DNA from: Sneathiella limimaris
GTDB taxonomy: Bacteria; Pseudomonadota; Alphaproteobacteria; Sneathiellales; Sneathiellaceae
DNA: 64,000 bases
NCBI RefSeq assembly: GCF_012932565.1
Contig: NZ_JABBYJ010000001.1
Coordinates: forward strand, 1,922,001 to 1,986,000
Reading direction: 5' to 3'
Position numbers and translations under genes: made by a program
The notes under the pieces: generated by a model
What the model was told of the DNA's origin: nothing
The model's database searches: none
What the model saw: the letters and a program-made list of their open reading frames with translations, nothing else
Shown here: positions 8,901 to 17,906 of the stretch, one piece after another
Position numbering within the stretch: position 1 is the first letter of the stretch
Layout: each line of letters starts with the position of its first letter

Positions 8901-10355
8901 ATGGGTATGATTATTCAGGGCGCGACAGGTGACTGGGAAGTTGTCATCGGAATGGAAGTCCACGCTCAGGTCAGTTCCAAAGCAAAACTGTTTTCTGGTT
9001 CAGCAACAGAATATGGCGCGGAGCATAACACACAAGTGTCTTTTGTGGATGCTGCCATGCCGGGAATGTTGCCGGTTATTAACCGTAAAGCTGTCGAGCA
9101 GGCTGTGCGCACAGGGCTTGGTCTGAAAGCCAAGATCAACAAGTACTCGGTGTTTGATCGGAAGAACTACTTCTACGCTGACTTGCCGCAAGGTTATCAG
9201 ATCAGTCAGTTCCAGCAGCCTATTGTTGGTGAAGGGGTTTTGACGATCGATCTCCCGGATGGCGAGACTCGGGAAATCGGGATTACCCGCCTGCATCTGG
9301 AGCAGGACGCGGGTAAGAGTATGCATGATCAGCACCCAAGCATGTCTCTGATTGACCTTAATCGGTCAGGAGTTGCGCTAATGGAAATCGTGTCAGAACC
9401 TGATCTTCGCTCCCCCGAGGAAGCTGCAGCCTATATCAAGAAGCTGCGGAGTATTCTCAGGTATCTTGGTACTTGTGATGGTAATATGGAAGAAGGCTCT
9501 ATGCGGGCAGACGTGAACGTTTCTGTTCGTCGTCCGGGAGAGCCTTTTGGAACTCGCTGTGAGATGAAAAATATCAACTCTGTTCGTTTCATCCAGCAGG
9601 CAATTATCTATGAGGCCAATCGTCAGGTTGATATTATTGAAGCGGGCGGAACCGTAGATCAGGAAACCCGCCTTTACGACAGTGTGAAGGGTGAAACTCG
9701 GTCCATGCGCTCCAAAGAGGAAGCGCATGATTATCGTTATTTCCCAGACCCTGATTTGCTTCCACTTGAATTCGACGATGCGTTTATCGATGAGATTAAA
9801 GCGGACTTGCCGGAGCTTCCTGATGAGAAAAAGGAACGCTTTATCAGTAAACTTGGGATTAGTGCCTATGATGCTGGTGTTCTTGTGACTGAAAAAGAAG
9901 TTGCTGATTTCTTCGAAGCGGTTGCAAATGGACGTGATGCTAAATTGGCAGCCAACTGGGTGACAGGTGAATTGTTCGGCCATCTGAACAAGTCAGGAAA
10001 ATCTTTAAGTGATAGCCCAGTCTCAGCAGATGCACTTGGTGGCTTGATCGATCTGATCAAGGACGGCACGATCTCCAACAGAATTGCGAAAGAAGTTTTT
10101 GAAGACATGTTTGCGACAGGCAAAGCCGCGGCAGATATTGTTGAAGAAAAAGGACTTAAGCAGGTATCTGATACTGGGGCGATTGAAAAAGCCATTGATG
10201 ACGTCATGGCTGCCAATATGGATAAGGTAGAGGAATATCGCGGTGGTAAAGATAAGCTGATCGGCTTCTTTATGGGACAAGTGATGAAGGCAACTGGCGG
10301 CAAAGCAAACCCAGGTGTTGTTAATCAGCTCCTCAAACCGAAACTTGATGGGTAA
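8901..10355 (+). CDS. gatB: aspartyl/glutamyl-tRNA amidotransferase subunit B
   Basis: The kinase/transamidation subunit: it phosphorylates the tRNA-bound Glu or Asp side chain and adds ammonia delivered from GatA. 484 residues. It opens with [22 protein letters not shown] and shows [12 protein letters not shown] (about 130) and [20 protein letters not shown], which belong to the metal and ATP site. A YqeY-like tail follows and ends in [16 protein letters not shown], which contacts tRNA. I chose the ATG at 8901 because GGAGGGG sits 6 nt upstream. An in-frame ATG at 8883 overlaps gatA and has no such site. Confidence 0.97.
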   Translation: MGMIIQGATGDWEVVIGMEVHAQVSSKAKLFSGSATEYGAEHNTQVSFVDAAMPGMLPVINRKAVEQAVRTGLGLKAKINKYSVFDRKNYFYADLPQGYQISQFQQPIVGEGVLTIDLPDGETREIGITRLHLEQDAGKSMHDQHPSMSLIDLNRSGVALMEIVSEPDLRSPEEAAAYIKKLRSILRYLGTCDGNMEEGSMRADVNVSVRRPGEPFGTRCEMKNINSVRFIQQAIIYEANRQVDIIEAGGTVDQETRLYDSVKGETRSMRSKEEAHDYRYFPDPDLLPLEFDDAFIDEIKADLPELPDEKKERFISKLGISAYDAGVLVTEKEVADFFEAVANGRDAKLAANWVTGELFGHLNKSGKSLSDSPVSADALGGLIDLIKDGTISNRIAKEVFEDMFATGKAAADIVEEKGLKQVSDTGAIEKAIDDVMAANMDKVEEYRGGKDKLIGFFMGQVMKATGGKANPGVVNQLLKPKLDG

Positions 10356-10370
10356 ATGAAATACGGATGC

Positions 10371-10402
10371 AAAAAAGGGCGGAATAATTTCCGCCCTTTT
10401 TT
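10371..10402. terminator. bidirectional intrinsic terminator after gatB
   Basis: AAAAAAGGGCGGA pairs with TCCGCCCTTTTTT around a short AT loop, leaving a T-run on both strands. It can end gatB transcription on the plus strand and also that of the small minus-strand ORF at 10442-10567. Confidence 0.9.
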
Positions 10403-10441
10403 ATGCTGCAATGCAAATTTTTCATGCGTTCCTGGGGGGAG

Positions 10442-10567
10442 TCACACTTGGAAGGAAGCTACCGCCCACAAAACCATGAAAGCTGGAAATGCAAGAATGG
10501 CTACTTTGTCCTTGTAGCGGAGTGGGGCAGTAGTAATTGTTTTAAAAGACATTTTCTTTAAACTCAT
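10442..10567 (-). CDS. unrecognised 41-residue single-span membrane protein (candidate)
   Basis: A short open frame from ATG 10567 to TGA 10442, encoding 41 residues. It starts MSLKKMSFKTITTAP, is basic at the N terminus, and has one hydrophobic stretch at about residues 21-39 (VAILAFPAFMVLWAVASF). AGGA lies about 10 nt before the ATG. The frame ends 40 bp from the gatB terminator, which has a T-run in this direction too, so the layout is that of two convergent genes. I do not recognise the family. Short alphaproteobacterial membrane proteins of this kind exist, for example those made with respiratory complexes, but no neighbour suggests a role. Coding status rests on composition and context. 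Confidence 0.5.
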   Translation of the reverse strand: MSLKKMSFKTITTAPLRYKDKVAILAFPAFMVLWAVASFQV

Positions 10568-10772
10568 AACAAATCATCCTGTCACGATCACTTGGAAAGC
10601 AAAAAACCTGGGATCCTTATACAGGCTATTTCGCAGGTGCAACATTGATTTCAGTCAACTGCGACAATATGTCGTGAATTAGAAGGTTTAGAATGTTCTT
10701 TTCTTAACCACCTATTAAATCTCTTGCTCATATACTGACCATAGTAACAAAGACATGACTTAGGGTTTCAGA

Positions 10773-11147
10773 ATGTGTGCTGCTGTCACAAACGAAGGAA
10801 AAAGAAGACCTTTGCTGTTAGCAGTATCAATGGCACTAGCCGGCTTGTTAGTTCTGGGCTTTTTGCAGATGCGCCCATCAGAGAGTGAACAGAATTTGGC
10901 TCTAGTTTTCCCTCCCCAGAAGTCACTTACGGAAATTTATGGAGCACTTTCTAGTCTACCAGTGGATTTCGTTCGTACTGGATTTGCGGATTTCATAATC
11001 GTTGTTCGCCCTTCGCCTGAGATGGATTTACAGACGTTGCGGGATGCAGGGGCTTTGCTTGTTACAAGTGCATTTGTAGATGGTGGTTGTTTTTACCTGA
11101 GTAGTAGGTCAGGTGGTAAAGGAAATAAAGATGAACGCATTAGCTGA
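10773..11147 (+). CDS. unrecognised small membrane-anchored protein upstream of a chemoreceptor
   Basis: 124 residues: a basic N terminus, one membrane segment (about 13-32, [20 protein letters not shown]), then about 75 residues probably outside the membrane. Reading that domain by eye gives beta (LALVF), helix ([12 protein letters not shown]), beta (VDFVRTGF), beta (FIIVVRP), helix ([10 protein letters not shown]), beta (LLVTSAF), a pattern compatible with a ferredoxin-like fold; this is inference. Its 3' end overlaps the start of the chemoreceptor gene by 17 bp, so the two are probably translated together. TTAGGGTTTCAGA precedes the ATG. I cannot assign a function. Confidence 0.75.
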   Translation: MCAAVTNEGKRRPLLLAVSMALAGLLVLGFLQMRPSESEQNLALVFPPQKSLTEIYGALSSLPVDFVRTGFADFIIVVRPSPEMDLQTLRDAGALLVTSAFVDGGCFYLSSRSGGKGNKDERIS

Positions 11148-12669
11148 ACTGAGATCGTCAGTTTCAAAGTATTTGCTTGCGATACTTTGGGTCCATGTTC
11201 CCGTAACGCTGGTCGCAGCGTTGGTGATTGGCGGAAGTTGGTTGGAAGCAACACTGGCATCGGCGATATTTGCTGGTATCACGACTTTCTTTTATTTCAG
11301 AGACAAGCTTTCTCAGGAATACAGATACTCTGTCGCTGTAACCTACATGATCCAGATCGGACTGATCGTTTATGAATTCAGTGGTCACCCGTGGCAAATT
11401 GATATTCATATGTACTTCTTTGCAGGCTTAGCCATCGTGGCTGTTTTCTGCTGCTGGACGACTATTCTGGTGGCGACGGCGACGGTTGCGGTTCATCATC
11501 TGGTACTGAATTTCACTCTACCTGCTGCCGTTTTCCCTGACGGTGCCGATTTTTTCCGTGTTGTTTTACATGCGGTAATCGTGGTCTTCGAAGCAGCAGT
11601 TCTTACAGTTCTCGCATTTCGTCTTGTGAAGGCATTCGCGGCATCTGAAGAAGCTATCCAAGCTGCAGCGAGCGCTCAACGATTGGCTGAAGATGAAAAA
11701 CAAAAAGCTATCCAGGCCTCAGAAGAGGCCAAGGAAGCGGCGGAACGTGTGAGTGCGCTCAAAGCAGAAGCCGATAAATTGAATGAGGAAAAACTCAGAG
11801 CAACCGAAGAGGAGAATGAGCGTCGCCGTAAAGAACGGCTTGATATTGCAGCTCAATTCGAGCAGAGCGTGGGCGGAGTCCTCAAGAAGGTTGGGGAAAA
11901 TACACATAAGCTCACGGGCTTGGTCAGCACAATGAAGTCTATATCAGATGATGTAGCTGGACGTGTGGATCAAACGAGCGGCGTTGCAGAAGATATGACG
12001 AATAACGTCCAAGCGGTCAGTGCGGCAACAGAGCAGTTAAGCGCTTCCATTCGAGAGATTTCATCGCAGGTTAATCAGTCAAACCGGGTTGCGAGTGATG
12101 CGTCTGATCGTGCGACTGCAACAGCAGGTACAATGGAAAGCCTCACAACAGCTGCGAAAGAGATTAGTGAGGTGATCAACCTTATTAATGATATCGCAGA
12201 ACAGACTAACCTTTTGGCACTGAATGCAACGATTGAGGCCGCACGTGCCGGTGAGGCTGGAAAAGGCTTTGCTGTTGTGGCAAGTGAGGTGAAAAACCTA
12301 GCGACTCAGACCGCTCGGGCTACTGAGGAAATTGCGACGCAAGTTTCTGATATTCAGAGAGTGAGTGATCAGGCGGCTGAGGAAATTGGTGCTATTCTGG
12401 GAATTATTAAAGAGATTAATGCCACGACGACTTCTGTTGCGGCGGCCGTTGAAGAGCAATCAGTGGCAACAAATGAAATCTCTCAAAGCACCAGAGGTGC
12501 CTATGATGGAACTGTTCGTCTTAAAGGCGAGGTAACTGATATAGAGCAGTTCGCCAATCAGTCTTTGGATGCTTCTGAATCAGTGCTTGTTTCAATTAAT
12601 GATCTTGCCAATGACACTGACAGTGTTTTGAATGAAGTTTCGGAGTTTATGAAAAAATTCCGGGCGTAA
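11131..12669 (+). CDS. methyl-accepting chemotaxis protein with multi-span membrane domain
   Basis: Chemoreceptor of about 512 residues. The N-terminal 180 residues hold about six membrane helices with very short loops and no periplasmic ligand domain. They include [18 protein letters not shown], similar to the membrane sensor half of many alphaproteobacterial receptors. A long Ala/Glu/Lys-rich coiled coil (about 175-240) leads to the signalling hairpin, whose tip is the conserved [20 protein letters not shown] followed by [14 protein letters not shown] chose the ATG at 11131 because AAAGGAAATAAAG precedes it; an upstream in-frame codon at 11113 lacks such a site. It overlaps the preceding small gene by 17 bp. 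No che genes are nearby; motAB lies 17 kb away. Confidence 0.93.
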   Translation: MNALAELRSSVSKYLLAILWVHVPVTLVAALVIGGSWLEATLASAIFAGITTFFYFRDKLSQEYRYSVAVTYMIQIGLIVYEFSGHPWQIDIHMYFFAGLAIVAVFCCWTTILVATATVAVHHLVLNFTLPAAVFPDGADFFRVVLHAVIVVFEAAVLTVLAFRLVKAFAASEEAIQAAASAQRLAEDEKQKAIQASEEAKEAAERVSALKAEADKLNEEKLRATEEENERRRKERLDIAAQFEQSVGGVLKKVGENTHKLTGLVSTMKSISDDVAGRVDQTSGVAEDMTNNVQAVSAATEQLSASIREISSQVNQSNRVASDASDRATATAGTMESLTTAAKEISEVINLINDIAEQTNLLALNATIEAARAGEAGKGFAVVASEVKNLATQTARATEEIATQVSDIQRVSDQAAEEIGAILGIIKEINATTTSVAAAVEEQSVATNEISQSTRGAYDGTVRLKGEVTDIEQFANQSLDASESVLVSINDLANDTDSVLNEVSEFMKKFRA

Positions 12670-12689
12670 CTTCCCACAACACAGGTTAC

Positions 12690-13010
12690 TTAAATCAGGA
12701 AAAGCTCCAGTCGATATGGGGCTTTTTCTTTGATTTGTATAAGTTCCATGTCGTTATGGGTGGGTGTTGATTTCTTGAACTGAACGCCCCAAGAAGTGAC
12801 ACTGATTGTGCAGATCAACCCATTATACTTTAGTGCAATTTCATATCCAGAAGACGGACCACTACAGGTACATCTGCAATACTGGAAAGGGCGTAGCTTA
12901 TCTGGAGGGGGAGTGTGCCATGAGAAAGCCTCTGGATCATTTAGATCTGAATAAACAAGTTCCTGATCCTCAATGGTATTTATCATGGCAATCTCGACAT
13001 CCAACGGCAT
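12690..13010 (-). CDS. hypothetical protein, 106 residues (candidate)
   Basis: Open frame on the minus strand with a good ribosome-binding site (TGAGG, 6 nt before the ATG at 13010). The protein starts MPLDVEIAMINTIEDQELVY, has a central Cys/Pro-rich stretch (CRCTCSGPSSGYEI) and ends in a charged tail, with no membrane segment or signal peptide. I do not recognise a family. Its last codons lie within a terminator-like hairpin (12700-12726). It is the only plausible gene between the chemoreceptor and recO, and it is not certain to be real. Confidence 0.45.
   Translation of the reverse strand: MPLDVEIAMINTIEDQELVYSDLNDPEAFSWHTPPPDKLRPFQYCRCTCSGPSSGYEIALKYNGLICTISVTSWGVQFKKSTPTHNDMELIQIKEKAPYRLELFLI
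12700..12730. terminator. terminator-like hairpin after the chemoreceptor
   Basis: AAAAGCTCCA (12700-12709) pairs, with one G-T wobble, with TGGGGCTTTT (12717-12726), followed by T-rich sequence. It lies 30 bp after the chemoreceptor stop and inside the 3' end of the candidate minus-strand gene. Confidence 0.6.
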
Positions 13011-13112
13011 GTATACCTCATTCAGCTTTTTCTATCAGACGGTGAACTGACGATTGATGTGAGCCTGTTTGCACAGATATACTGATTTTCTGGAAAGCTT
13101 GTTGGGATTACG

Positions 13113-13856
13113 ATGCACTGGATTGATGAAGGGATCATATTATCTGCCCGGAAATATGGGGAAAATAGTGTTATTGTTCAGGCTTTAACCCGAGAACATG
13201 GTCGTCATTCCGGTTTGGTGAGAGGCGGAAGTGGCAAGCGCCTTCGTGGAATATTACAGCCTGGTAATGAAGTGGGACTTCGCTGGTCTGGGCGCTTAAG
13301 TGAACATCTGGGTAATTTCAGCGTGGAAGCTAAAAACTCGCGATCAACTCTATTGTTCGATCGTCCGTTAAATTTGGCCGCTATTTCCGCAATTTTGGGT
13401 TTCTTAGAAGTTGCCCTTCCGGAGAGGGAAGCTCATCCAAAAGTCTATGATGCCAGTCTTATTCTTTTTGAGGGGTTGGACGAGGAATTATCATATTGGG
13501 GGCCTATGCTGGTTATGTGGGAGCTTGGGTTGCTCAAGGAATTAGGGTATGGGCTTGATCTCAAAAAGTGCGCCGTTACCGGATCTGCGGATAATCTTAA
13601 ATTTGTATCCCCGAAAACAGGACGCGCCGTGTCGCTCGAGGCGGCTGGACCTTATGCCGAAAAATTAATTCCGCTCCCCAGGTTCATGGGAGGTTTGAGT
13701 TCGGCAATAGACGAGAGTGTTACGAAAGACGATGTCCTGCAAGGGCTATTTTTAACCGGTTATTTTCTCAATAAGGCGGTTCTCTCTCAGCTGGGGGATC
13801 AGTCTTTACCAGCAAGGGAGCGCTTGATTGCCTTGCTTCAGAAACAGGCAGAGTGA
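13113..13856 (+). CDS. recO: DNA repair protein RecO
   Basis: RecF-pathway mediator that helps RecA displace SSB at gaps. 247 residues. The N-terminal OB fold starts MHWIDEGIILSARKYGENSV and continues VQALTREHGRHSGLVRGG, typical of alphaproteobacterial RecO. The middle is helical, and GYGLDLKKCAVTG marks the point where zinc-binding homologues have a cysteine cluster; here only one cysteine remains in that motif. The start is the ATG at 13113. parC follows after 83 bp on the same strand. Confidence 0.94.
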   Translation: MHWIDEGIILSARKYGENSVIVQALTREHGRHSGLVRGGSGKRLRGILQPGNEVGLRWSGRLSEHLGNFSVEAKNSRSTLLFDRPLNLAAISAILGFLEVALPEREAHPKVYDASLILFEGLDEELSYWGPMLVMWELGLLKELGYGLDLKKCAVTGSADNLKFVSPKTGRAVSLEAAGPYAEKLIPLPRFMGGLSSAIDESVTKDDVLQGLFLTGYFLNKAVLSQLGDQSLPARERLIALLQKQAE

Positions 13857-13939
13857 TCTTCCAAATAAATCTCAAAAATCTTTCTCCGAGACAGTAATTT
13901 GGGTGGTCACTTTTGACCTGCCAGTGATATAAAAAGAGC

Positions 13940-16192
13940 ATGAGTGAACAGTCTACAATGAATACCGGTGATAGTCGCAAGACATCACTGAAGGAGGCCA
14001 TAAGCGAGCGATATCTTGCTTATGCCATGTCAACCATTATGTCCCGTTCGTTACCAGATGTGCGCGATGGTTTGAAACCTGTCCATCGACGACTTCTATA
14101 TGCGATGCGCTTACTCAAACTGGATCCCGGATCTGGCTATAAAAAATGCGCAAGGGTTGTAGGTGATGTGATCGGTAAGTATCACCCTCATGGTGACACT
14201 TCGGTATACGACGCTTTGGTCCGCCTGGCCCAGGATTTTGCACAGCGCTATCCATTGGTAGATGGGCAGGGGAATTTTGGCAATATTGACGGCGATAATG
14301 CTGCTGCCATGCGGTATACCGAAAGCCGGATGACTATCTTTGCCGAACTTCTATTGCGGGATCTCGATCAGGATACGGTTGATTTTCGAGCGACTTATGA
14401 TGGTGAAGATAAGGAGCCTGTGGTTCTCCCGGCAGCTTTTCCAAACCTGCTAGCCAACGGATCTTCCGGGATTGCTGTGGGAATGGCGACTTCTATTCCA
14501 CCGCACAACGCAAGTGAACTTTGCGAAGCGCTGCAGTATCTGGTGAAGTACTACACTGAAGATCCGGAAGCTAAACCAAAGGATCGGCTTGATAAGCTGC
14601 TCCAGTTTATCCCTGGGCCTGATTTTCCAACTGGGGGTGAACTGGTTGAAAAGCCAGAGAATATTCGGGAAGCATACTTAACGGGCCGTGGCGGTTTCCG
14701 CATGCGAGCTAAATGGGAAGTTGAGCAGGGCGCTCGAGGGACCTACCAGATTGTTGTGACCGAAATTCCCTACATGGTTCAGAAAGGCAAATTGATTGAG
14801 CGAATTGCTGAATTAATCCAGACGAAAAAACTGCCTCTGCTCAGTGATGTGCGAGATGAATCTGCTGAAGATATCCGACTTGTTTTGGAACCTCGGAGCA
14901 AGAACGTAGAGCCTGAAATTTTGATGCAGGGTCTTTTCAGATTAACTGATCTGGAAAGTCGTTTTTCGTTAAACCTGAATGTGCTTGATGCTACTCAGAC
15001 CCCACGCGTTATGGGTCTCCAGGAGGTCTTGGAATCGTTCCTGACACACCGTTTCGAAGTCTTGAGACGGCGTTCCCGTTTCAGACTGGACAAGATCAAG
15101 AACCGACTGGAAGTTCTCGAAGGTTATTTGATCGTTTTCCTCAATCTTGATGAAGTTATTCGGATCATTCGGGAGGAGGATCATCCCAAGCAAGAGCTGA
15201 TCAAGACCTTCAAACTCACTGATGTTCAGGCAGAAGCAATTCTGAATATGCGACTTCGTTCTCTTCGTAAACTTGAAGAAATGGAGTTGCGTACAGAACA
15301 TACAGAACTTTCTGAAGAAAAAGCGGGTATTGAAGCCCTGCTTGGGAGCGAAGAGCTTCAGAAAGAAGCTATTTCCAATGAGATTAAGGAATTGAAGAAA
15401 ATCCTTAAAGGTGTTCCTGAGGTTGCAAATCGCCGGACAGTTATTGGCGAAGCACAGGAGCTTCCCGAAGTGCCACTGGAAGCCATGATCGAGAAAGAAG
15501 CCATTACAGTCATTTGTTCTGATAAAGGTTGGATCCGCGCTTTGAAAGGTCATGTCGCTGAAACAGGTGAAGAAAAATACAAAGATGGCGATAAAGGCAA
15601 ATTCTGGATCCAGGCTGAGACGACGGATAAGCTGATCCTTTTCGCAACGAACGGACGTTTTTATACAATCGGGGCTGATAAGCTCCCTCGCGGTCGAGGT
15701 CATGGCGAGCCAGTTCGTCTGATGATTGATCTTGGAAACGATCAGGATATTGTCGCCTTGTTTGTTCATAAACCAGGTCGCAAGCTATTGATCGCTTCAA
15801 CCGATGGGCGTGGGTTTATTGTTGATGAAAATGGGGTCATTGCCCAGACTCGAAATGGTAAGCAGACCTTAAACGTATCCGGGGATGTTGAAGCTGCCTT
15901 CTGTGTTGAAATGGAAGGGGATTCAATTGCGGTTATTGGTGAGAACCGGAAACTAAACTGTTTTGCTACTGAAGAGGTTTCTGAAATGACCCGTGGACGG
16001 GGCGTGACGTTGCAGCGGTATAAGGATGGCGGTCTCTCTGATATCAAGACCTTCAATAAAAGTGAGGGTCTAACCTGGAAATCTGGAGAGAGAACCCGAA
16101 CCGAAGAGGATTTGACAGGCTGGTATACGCGCCGCGGAAATGCTGGGCGATTGGCACCGCGAGGGTTTAACCGGAACAACAAATTCAGCTAA
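13940..16192 (+). CDS. parC: DNA topoisomerase IV subunit A
   Basis: Cuts and rejoins DNA to unlink sister chromosomes, together with ParE. 750 residues, shorter than GyrA and without a GyrA-box tail. The catalytic Tyr lies in [12 protein letters not shown] near residue 120. The quinolone-determining segment reads [17 protein letters not shown], with Thr and Asp at the positions equivalent to E. coli ParC Ser80 and Glu84. [23 protein letters not shown] is typical of alphaproteobacterial ParC. The C-terminal third is a degenerate beta-pinwheel with repeated GRF/GRG motifs. It ends 18 bp before the acyl-CoA synthetase gene. Confidence 0.96.
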   Translation: MSEQSTMNTGDSRKTSLKEAISERYLAYAMSTIMSRSLPDVRDGLKPVHRRLLYAMRLLKLDPGSGYKKCARVVGDVIGKYHPHGDTSVYDALVRLAQDFAQRYPLVDGQGNFGNIDGDNAAAMRYTESRMTIFAELLLRDLDQDTVDFRATYDGEDKEPVVLPAAFPNLLANGSSGIAVGMATSIPPHNASELCEALQYLVKYYTEDPEAKPKDRLDKLLQFIPGPDFPTGGELVEKPENIREAYLTGRGGFRMRAKWEVEQGARGTYQIVVTEIPYMVQKGKLIERIAELIQTKKLPLLSDVRDESAEDIRLVLEPRSKNVEPEILMQGLFRLTDLESRFSLNLNVLDATQTPRVMGLQEVLESFLTHRFEVLRRRSRFRLDKIKNRLEVLEGYLIVFLNLDEVIRIIREEDHPKQELIKTFKLTDVQAEAILNMRLRSLRKLEEMELRTEHTELSEEKAGIEALLGSEELQKEAISNEIKELKKILKGVPEVANRRTVIGEAQELPEVPLEAMIEKEAITVICSDKGWIRALKGHVAETGEEKYKDGDKGKFWIQAETTDKLILFATNGRFYTIGADKLPRGRGHGEPVRLMIDLGNDQDIVALFVHKPGRKLLIASTDGRGFIVDENGVIAQTRNGKQTLNVSGDVEAAFCVEMEGDSIAVIGENRKLNCFATEEVSEMTRGRGVTLQRYKDGGLSDIKTFNKSEGLTWKSGERTRTEEDLTGWYTRRGNAGRLAPRGFNRNNKFS

Positions 16193-16210
16193 ATAAATAA
16201 GGCCTAGGGG

Positions 16211-17827
16211 ATGCAAACACTATACGAAGCCTTTCAAGGAACTGTCTCTGCTTATCCAGATAATGCGTTTCTTTGTGTTCCGCCATTAAAGGGGCGATCA
16301 TATTATGAAAACGGTGCTGAATTTACCTATAAACAAGTAGCTGATGCAGTTGAGGCGCTTCGCGTCGCCTATCTGGAAGCAGGGTATGGGTATGGTCAGC
16401 GTGTTGGCTTCCTTTTAGAGAACCGTCCCCAGTATGTTTTTCATTTGCTGGCCCTAAATGCAATTGGGGCATCTGCAGTCCCGATAAATCCTGATTATCG
16501 GCACGACGAAATTCTCTATCAAATGACACATTCAGAAGCAGTTCTTGTTGTCACAATTGAGAGTCGCTATGAGGATTTGCTGGCAGTCGCTAATGATCGG
16601 GAGGCGCCTTTGCCGGTTGTTACAGATACCGATTTTCTGGATTGCCTGCCAGGTGCCATAGAAAAAGCGCCAAACGGGACGCCTTGCCTTTCTACAGAAG
16701 CTAGCCTGCTTTATACATCGGGCACAACAGGACGGCCTAAGGGCTGTATGCTGACCAATGAATACCATTTAACTTCTGGTCAGTGGTATGCAGATATGGG
16801 AGGGCTTGTGGATATCCGAAAAGGGCAGGAACGCCTTTACAATCCGCTGCCTCTTTTTCACATGAATGCGGCTTGTGTATCTCTTGGATGTATGTTGTTG
16901 ACGGGTGGGTGTTTGATTATTCCTGATCGTTTCCATCCAAAAAGTTGGTGGCAGGAAGTGTATGATACCAAGGCAACGATTATACATTATCTGGGCGTTG
17001 TTCCACCTATGCTGCTTAATCAACCCGTTAGCGAATTTGAGAAAACCCATTCAGTTCTTTTTGGAATTGGTGCAGGTGTTGAACCTGAACTCCATGGTGT
17101 ATTTGAGGAGAGGTATGGTTTTCCCCTTCTCGAAGTCTGGGGAATGACTGAAACCGGTCGTATCTATGGAGTGCGTGAAGAACCTCGCCATATTGAGACA
17201 CGGGCGTTTGGCCGACCCTATGGTGGATTTGAAGCTAAGGTAGCGGATGAGACCGGAAACGAAGTGCCTCGTGGGGAGCAAGGTGAGTTGCTTGTCCGGT
17301 TTGCTGGAGACAATCCCCGCAAAGGTTTTTTTGCGGGCTATTTAAAGAATAAAGAAGCGACCGAAGAAGCATGGAAGGGTGGATGGTTCCATACAGGAGA
17401 TACAGTCACCCAAGATGAAAGCGGGATGCTTTATTTTGTAGATCGAAAGAAAAATATTATTCGTAGATCTGGTGAGAATATCGCAGCTGCCGAGGTTGAA
17501 GCCATTTTACAAAGTCATGATGCCGTTGCGCAAGTTGCGGTAATTGCTGTTCCGGATGAAGTTCGTGAAGAAGAGGTCATGGCCTGTATTGTACCTATGG
17601 AAGGGTTTGAGCCTGGCGATAATCTGGCGAAGGAGCTTTTTGATTTCGCCTTTGATCGCCTGGCATATTTTAAACCACCAGGCTGGCTTTTGTTTCTGGA
17701 GAAGCTGCCAACGACGGGCACCCAAAAAATTCAGAAAACACAGATTTTTGGATCTGACATAGATCCGCGTGAGTCAGATGGAATTTATGACTTCCGACCA
17801 CTCAAGAAAAAGAGCCGGGTTGCTTGA
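16211..17827 (+). CDS. AMP-dependent acyl-CoA synthetase/ligase
   Basis: 538-residue member of the ANL superfamily, which activates a carboxylic acid to acyl-AMP and then acyl-CoA. The phosphate-binding loop is LLYTSGTTGRPKGCMLTN (about 165-180), the A5 motif is EVWGMTETGRI, and the A7/A8 hinge reads GWFHTGDTVTQ and FVDRKKNIIRRSGENIAAAEVE. The C-terminal catalytic lysine is probably in TGTQKIQKTQI. The substrate cannot be read from sequence; crotonobetaine/carnitine-CoA ligase-like and medium-chain acyl ligases are possible. It follows parC by 18 bp and ends at a strong terminator. Confidence 0.88.
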   Translation: MQTLYEAFQGTVSAYPDNAFLCVPPLKGRSYYENGAEFTYKQVADAVEALRVAYLEAGYGYGQRVGFLLENRPQYVFHLLALNAIGASAVPINPDYRHDEILYQMTHSEAVLVVTIESRYEDLLAVANDREAPLPVVTDTDFLDCLPGAIEKAPNGTPCLSTEASLLYTSGTTGRPKGCMLTNEYHLTSGQWYADMGGLVDIRKGQERLYNPLPLFHMNAACVSLGCMLLTGGCLIIPDRFHPKSWWQEVYDTKATIIHYLGVVPPMLLNQPVSEFEKTHSVLFGIGAGVEPELHGVFEERYGFPLLEVWGMTETGRIYGVREEPRHIETRAFGRPYGGFEAKVADETGNEVPRGEQGELLVRFAGDNPRKGFFAGYLKNKEATEEAWKGGWFHTGDTVTQDESGMLYFVDRKKNIIRRSGENIAAAEVEAILQSHDAVAQVAVIAVPDEVREEEVMACIVPMEGFEPGDNLAKELFDFAFDRLAYFKPPGWLLFLEKLPTTGTQKIQKTQIFGSDIDPRESDGIYDFRPLKKKSRVA

Positions 17828-17850
17828 TTTAAAGCCTTAGCACACTGAAT

Positions 17851-17890
17851 AAAAAAGGCCGTCGATATGATAATCGACGGCCTTTTCTTT
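17851..17890. terminator. bidirectional terminator between the acyl-CoA synthetase gene and dctM
   Basis: AAAAAAGGCCGTCGAT pairs with ATCGACGGCCTTTT around a loop of about six bases. It is A-rich on one side and T-rich on the other, placed between the convergent ends of the synthetase (plus) and TRAP permease (minus) genes. Confidence 0.92.
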
Positions 17891-17906
17891 TGTCCCTTAT
17901 CTCCCG

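Noticed and set aside
12806-13045. 79-codon plus-strand frame before recO
   Set aside because: It lies opposite the better-supported minus-strand candidate (12690-13010), which has a ribosome-binding site; its composition is unlike a protein domain.
14969-15769. 266-codon frame antisense to parC
   Set aside because: It is long, but entirely inside parC, which is unmistakable; there is no independent start signal or domain.
13940-16192. gyrA rather than parC
   Set aside because: The protein is 750 residues, lacks the GyrA-box C-terminal pinwheel, and has ParC-type sequence, so parC is the better call.
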